DNA from: Blastopirellula marina
Lineage (GTDB): Bacteria > Planctomycetota > Planctomycetia > Pirellulales > Pirellulaceae
Direction: 5' to 3'
DNA: 64,000 nucleotides
Assembly: GCF_002967765.1 (NCBI RefSeq)
Contig: NZ_PUHY01000012.1
Coordinates: 558,001 to 622,000, forward strand
Part shown: positions 63,524-64,000 of the stretch, piece after piece
Layout: each line of letters begins with the position of its first letter
How positions within the stretch are numbered: the first letter of the stretch is position 1
The notes under the pieces: generated by a model
The model's database searches: none
The model's input: the letters and a program-made list of their open reading frames with translations, nothing else
What the model was told of the DNA's origin: nothing
Position numbers and translations under genes: made by a program

Positions 63524-64000
63524 GTGCCTCAGCCCGTATCTCAGCCGAATTCTTCACCGCTCACTTGGCGCGGCGTGCTCTTGTACGGAATCGCGAGCGC
63601 GTTGTTGCTGGCATTAGCTTTCCCGAAGGTCAATCTTACGCTCTTAGCTTGGGTGGCCCCGATTGGCTGGTTGATGTTGATTCGCGCTGATGCCTTGCCC
63701 AAAAGAGCATACTGGCTGATCTACGTCTCAGGCTGCTTATTCTGGCTGACCGTCTTGTACGGCATCGGTAAGGCCCACTGGGCGACGAGAGCCTTTGGAT
63801 GGCCGGTTCTCAGTGGCTACCTCGCAGTTTACATCCCGTTGTTTGTTGCCTTCAGCCGACTGATTGTCCATCGTTTGAACGTACCGATCCCAATCGTCGC
63901 TCCGCTGGTCTGGACGGCCTTAGAGTATGTTCGAGCATACTTCGCCACGGGGTTTTCGATGGCCCAGTTGGGTCATACGCAAGTCGATGTTCTCCCACTG
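63524..64000 (+). CDS. lnt: Apolipoprotein N-acyltransferase, N-terminal part
   Basis: An open frame of 159 codons from a GTG at 63524 to the window edge. Several membrane segments begin at GVLLYGIASALLLALAFP. LAWVAPIGWLMLI and the loop VWTALEYVRAYFATGF then LGHTQ match the N-terminal half of Lnt, which adds the third acyl chain to lipoproteins. The catalytic nitrilase domain lies outside the window. Start codon could be another upstream codon; GTG fits best. Confidence 0.82.
   Translation, partial: MPQPVSQPNSSPLTWRGVLLYGIASALLLALAFPKVNLTLLAWVAPIGWLMLIRADALPKRAYWLIYVSGCLFWLTVLYGIGKAHWATRAFGWPVLSGYLAVYIPLFVAFSRLIVHRLNVPIPIVAPLVWTALEYVRAYFATGFSMAQLGHTQVDVLPL

Overview
The window reads as chromosomal DNA of a planctomycete, most likely from the Pirellulaceae (Blastopirellula / Bremerella / Rhodopirellula-like). 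The call rests on gene content: two DUF1559 proteins with a prepilin-type N-terminus and a C-terminal DG motif, a thermonuclease carrying an SHD1 domain, a zinc-ribbon protein of the DUF6487 kind, small proteins with NPY/NPF-x-P motifs, an intergenic repeat of the 'CCCTC...GAGGG' type, and tandem clpP genes behind tig. I see no rRNA, CRISPR array, prophage or intact insertion sequence. Gene order is loose, with many single genes and short operons.

Layout. 1-5 kb: a truncated exported protein, tRNA-Gly(GCC), tig and two clpP genes, forming a protein-quality-control block. 5-10.3 kb: proteins of unknown function, including an ankyrin protein in a three-gene operon, a porin 3'-end fossil, a lipoprotein, and a small membrane protein whose ribosome binding site lies in a hairpin. 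10.3-15.5 kb: a DegT aminotransferase, a PPP phosphatase, a lactonase-family propeller and a di-heme propeller protein. 15.5-19 kb: a eutB-eutC-permease operon for ethanolamine use with no microcompartment genes. 20-27.5 kb: two DUF1559 genes (one with a His-rich loop next to a His-rich exported protein), an esterase, the thermonuclease and a beta-lactamase-fold hydrolase. 27.8-38.3 kb: a PadR-controlled membrane operon, small exported and membrane proteins, a DUF255 thioredoxin-like protein, an S9 peptidase, and two membrane paralogs with a broken third copy between them. 38.5-43 kb: an ABC exporter (ATPase, double FtsX permease, HlyD adaptor). 43-49 kb: a GNAT protein, infA, an exported protein, lysA and a CYTH protein. 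49-57.5 kb: a signalling block with OxyR and a candidate autoregulatory OxyR site, a class III cyclase, and a complete stressosome module. 57.7-64 kb: an exported TPR protein, a protein with five copies of an 11-residue motif, trpG/pabA, moeA, a SnoaL-like protein and the start of lnt.

The most interesting system is the five-gene stressosome operon at 53.9-57.5 kb, in the order rsbR-rsbS-rsbT-rsbX-rsbU with overlapping or very close genes. RsbR has a globin-type sensor with the proximal-His motif, so it probably senses oxygen or another heme ligand. It keeps both phospho-threonines. RsbS has leucine where the canonical phospho-serine should be. The RsbU-like phosphatase starts with a domain that looks like a dead copy of the RsbT kinase fold. 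No sigma factor or anti-sigma antagonist is encoded next to the module, so its output is unknown. All functions here are inferred from reading the translated sequence; no database search was run.
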